From an uncultured Eubacteriales bacterium (lineage in GTDB: Bacteria > Bacillota > Clostridia > Oscillospirales > Oscillospiraceae): a stretch of DNA of 6,529 nt. The notes beneath the pieces were generated by a model, which saw nothing but the letters and a program-made list of their open reading frames with translations, was not told the DNA's origin and did no database searches. Both the position numbers and the translations under genes were made by a program. Location of the stretch: positions 1 through 6,529 of the forward strand of contig USDP01000090.1 in NCBI GenBank assembly GCA_900553545.1, read 5' to 3'. Of the stretch, positions 6,204-6,529 are shown in pieces; position 1 is the first letter of the stretch; each line of letters opens with the position of its first letter.

Positions 6204-6449
6204 ATGGATGACAATACGATCAAATTTGTAGTTCCCGATGACACGACAGAAGAAATGAAAGCGATCCTCACCGCGGTTTACGGCGCGCTGAGCGAAAAAG
6301 GCTACAACCCGATCAATCAGATCGTGGGCTATCTGCTGTCTGAGGACCCGACCTATATCACCAACTATAACAATGCGCGCAGCCTCATCTGCAAGCTCGA
6401 CCGCGATGAGCTGTTACAGGAGCTGGTGCGGCATTATCTGTTCGAGTAA
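6204..6449 (+). CDS. ireB: IreB family regulatory phosphoprotein (UPF0297/DUF965)
   Basis: An 81-residue soluble cytoplasmic protein, full length for this Firmicutes family (YrzL in B. subtilis). In Enterococcus faecalis, IreB is a small substrate of the PASTA kinase IreK and the phosphatase IreP and acts negatively on cephalosporin resistance; its exact biochemical action is not settled. The family core is plain: [19 protein letters not shown], then [41 protein letters not shown]5 in NTIKF aligns by eye with Thr7 of E. faecalis IreB, one of two reported phosphorylation sites; the N-terminus is shorter and has no threonine at the Thr4-equivalent place. The start ATG follows AAAGGAGG (6187-6194) at 9 nt. 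In many Firmicutes this gene precedes ruvX (yrrK) and yrzB; here a terminator follows directly, so it looks monocistronic. Family assignment is very firm; the kinase link in this organism is inferred. Confidence 0.95.
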   Translation: MDDNTIKFVVPDDTTEEMKAILTAVYGALSEKGYNPINQIVGYLLSEDPTYITNYNNARSLICKLDRDELLQELVRHYLFE

Positions 6450-6469
6450 GAGAACTTCAAAAGGGTTTT

Positions 6470-6499
6470 AGCAGACGGTCATATTGACCGTCTGCTTTT
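6470..6499 (+). terminator. Intrinsic terminator after ireB
   Basis: AGCAGACGGTCA (6470-6481) is a perfect 12-bp complement of TGACCGTCTGCT (6485-6496) with loop TAT, followed by TTTT and further T-rich sequence. It begins 20 nt after the ireB stop. The minus strand has no U-tract after the stem, so it works rightward only. Confidence 0.92.
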
Positions 6500-6501
6500 C
6501 C

Positions 6502-6529
6502 TTGCTTTCCGGTTCGTTTTTTGGTATAA
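6502..6529 (+). promoter_or_regulatory. Possible promoter of the next gene, cut by window edge
   Basis: TTGCTT (6502-6507), 17-nt spacer, then TATAA at 6525-6529 where the window ends; the sixth -10 base is not visible. The -35 is weak. The position just after a terminator makes a new transcription unit sensible. Confidence 0.35.

Overview
The window looks like a piece of chromosome from a GC-rich member of the Firmicutes, most likely class Clostridia (an Oscillospiraceae-like gut anaerobe is my guess). The clues are a T-box leader, strong AGGAGG-type ribosome binding sites, an IreB-family protein, a standalone NAD(P)HX dehydratase, a Gram-positive-type PheS with a four-cysteine insertion, and promoters with good -35/-10 boxes and 17-nt spacers. 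It is housekeeping DNA: I see no mobile element, CRISPR array, rRNA or tRNA gene, and no convincing undescribed system.

Left part (1-2218, minus strand): a tightly packed operon read right to left. It starts with nnrD (repair of hydrated NAD(P)H), continues with a small lipoprotein, and ends with alr (alanine racemase), which is cut off by the left edge. The gaps are 0 and 1 nt, so translation is probably coupled. The lipoprotein-alr pair resembles ydcC-alr in Bacillus subtilis and gerS-alr2 in Clostridioides difficile, which hints at a cell-envelope or spore-cortex role.

Middle (2219-2630): a 412-nt intergenic region carrying two divergent promoters whose -35 boxes are only 9 nt apart. One drives nnrD leftward. 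The other drives a roughly 260-nt phenylalanine-type T-box leader rightward, with Stem I, Stem III, the T-box bulge, mutually exclusive antiterminator and terminator helices, and a U-tract. A small hairpin that displays the pheS Shine-Dalgarno in its loop follows.

Right part (2631-6449, plus strand): pheS and pheT, the two subunits of phenylalanyl-tRNA synthetase, are 13 nt apart and form one operon under the T-box. After a 146-nt gap with its own promoter comes ireB, an 81-residue regulatory phosphoprotein of the IreK/PrkC kinase pathway, followed by a strong intrinsic terminator. The last bases may contain the promoter of the next gene.

The main points for a second look are the identity of the lipoprotein, the loop-displayed ribosome binding site of pheS, the short N-terminus of IreB, and the back-to-back promoter arrangement.
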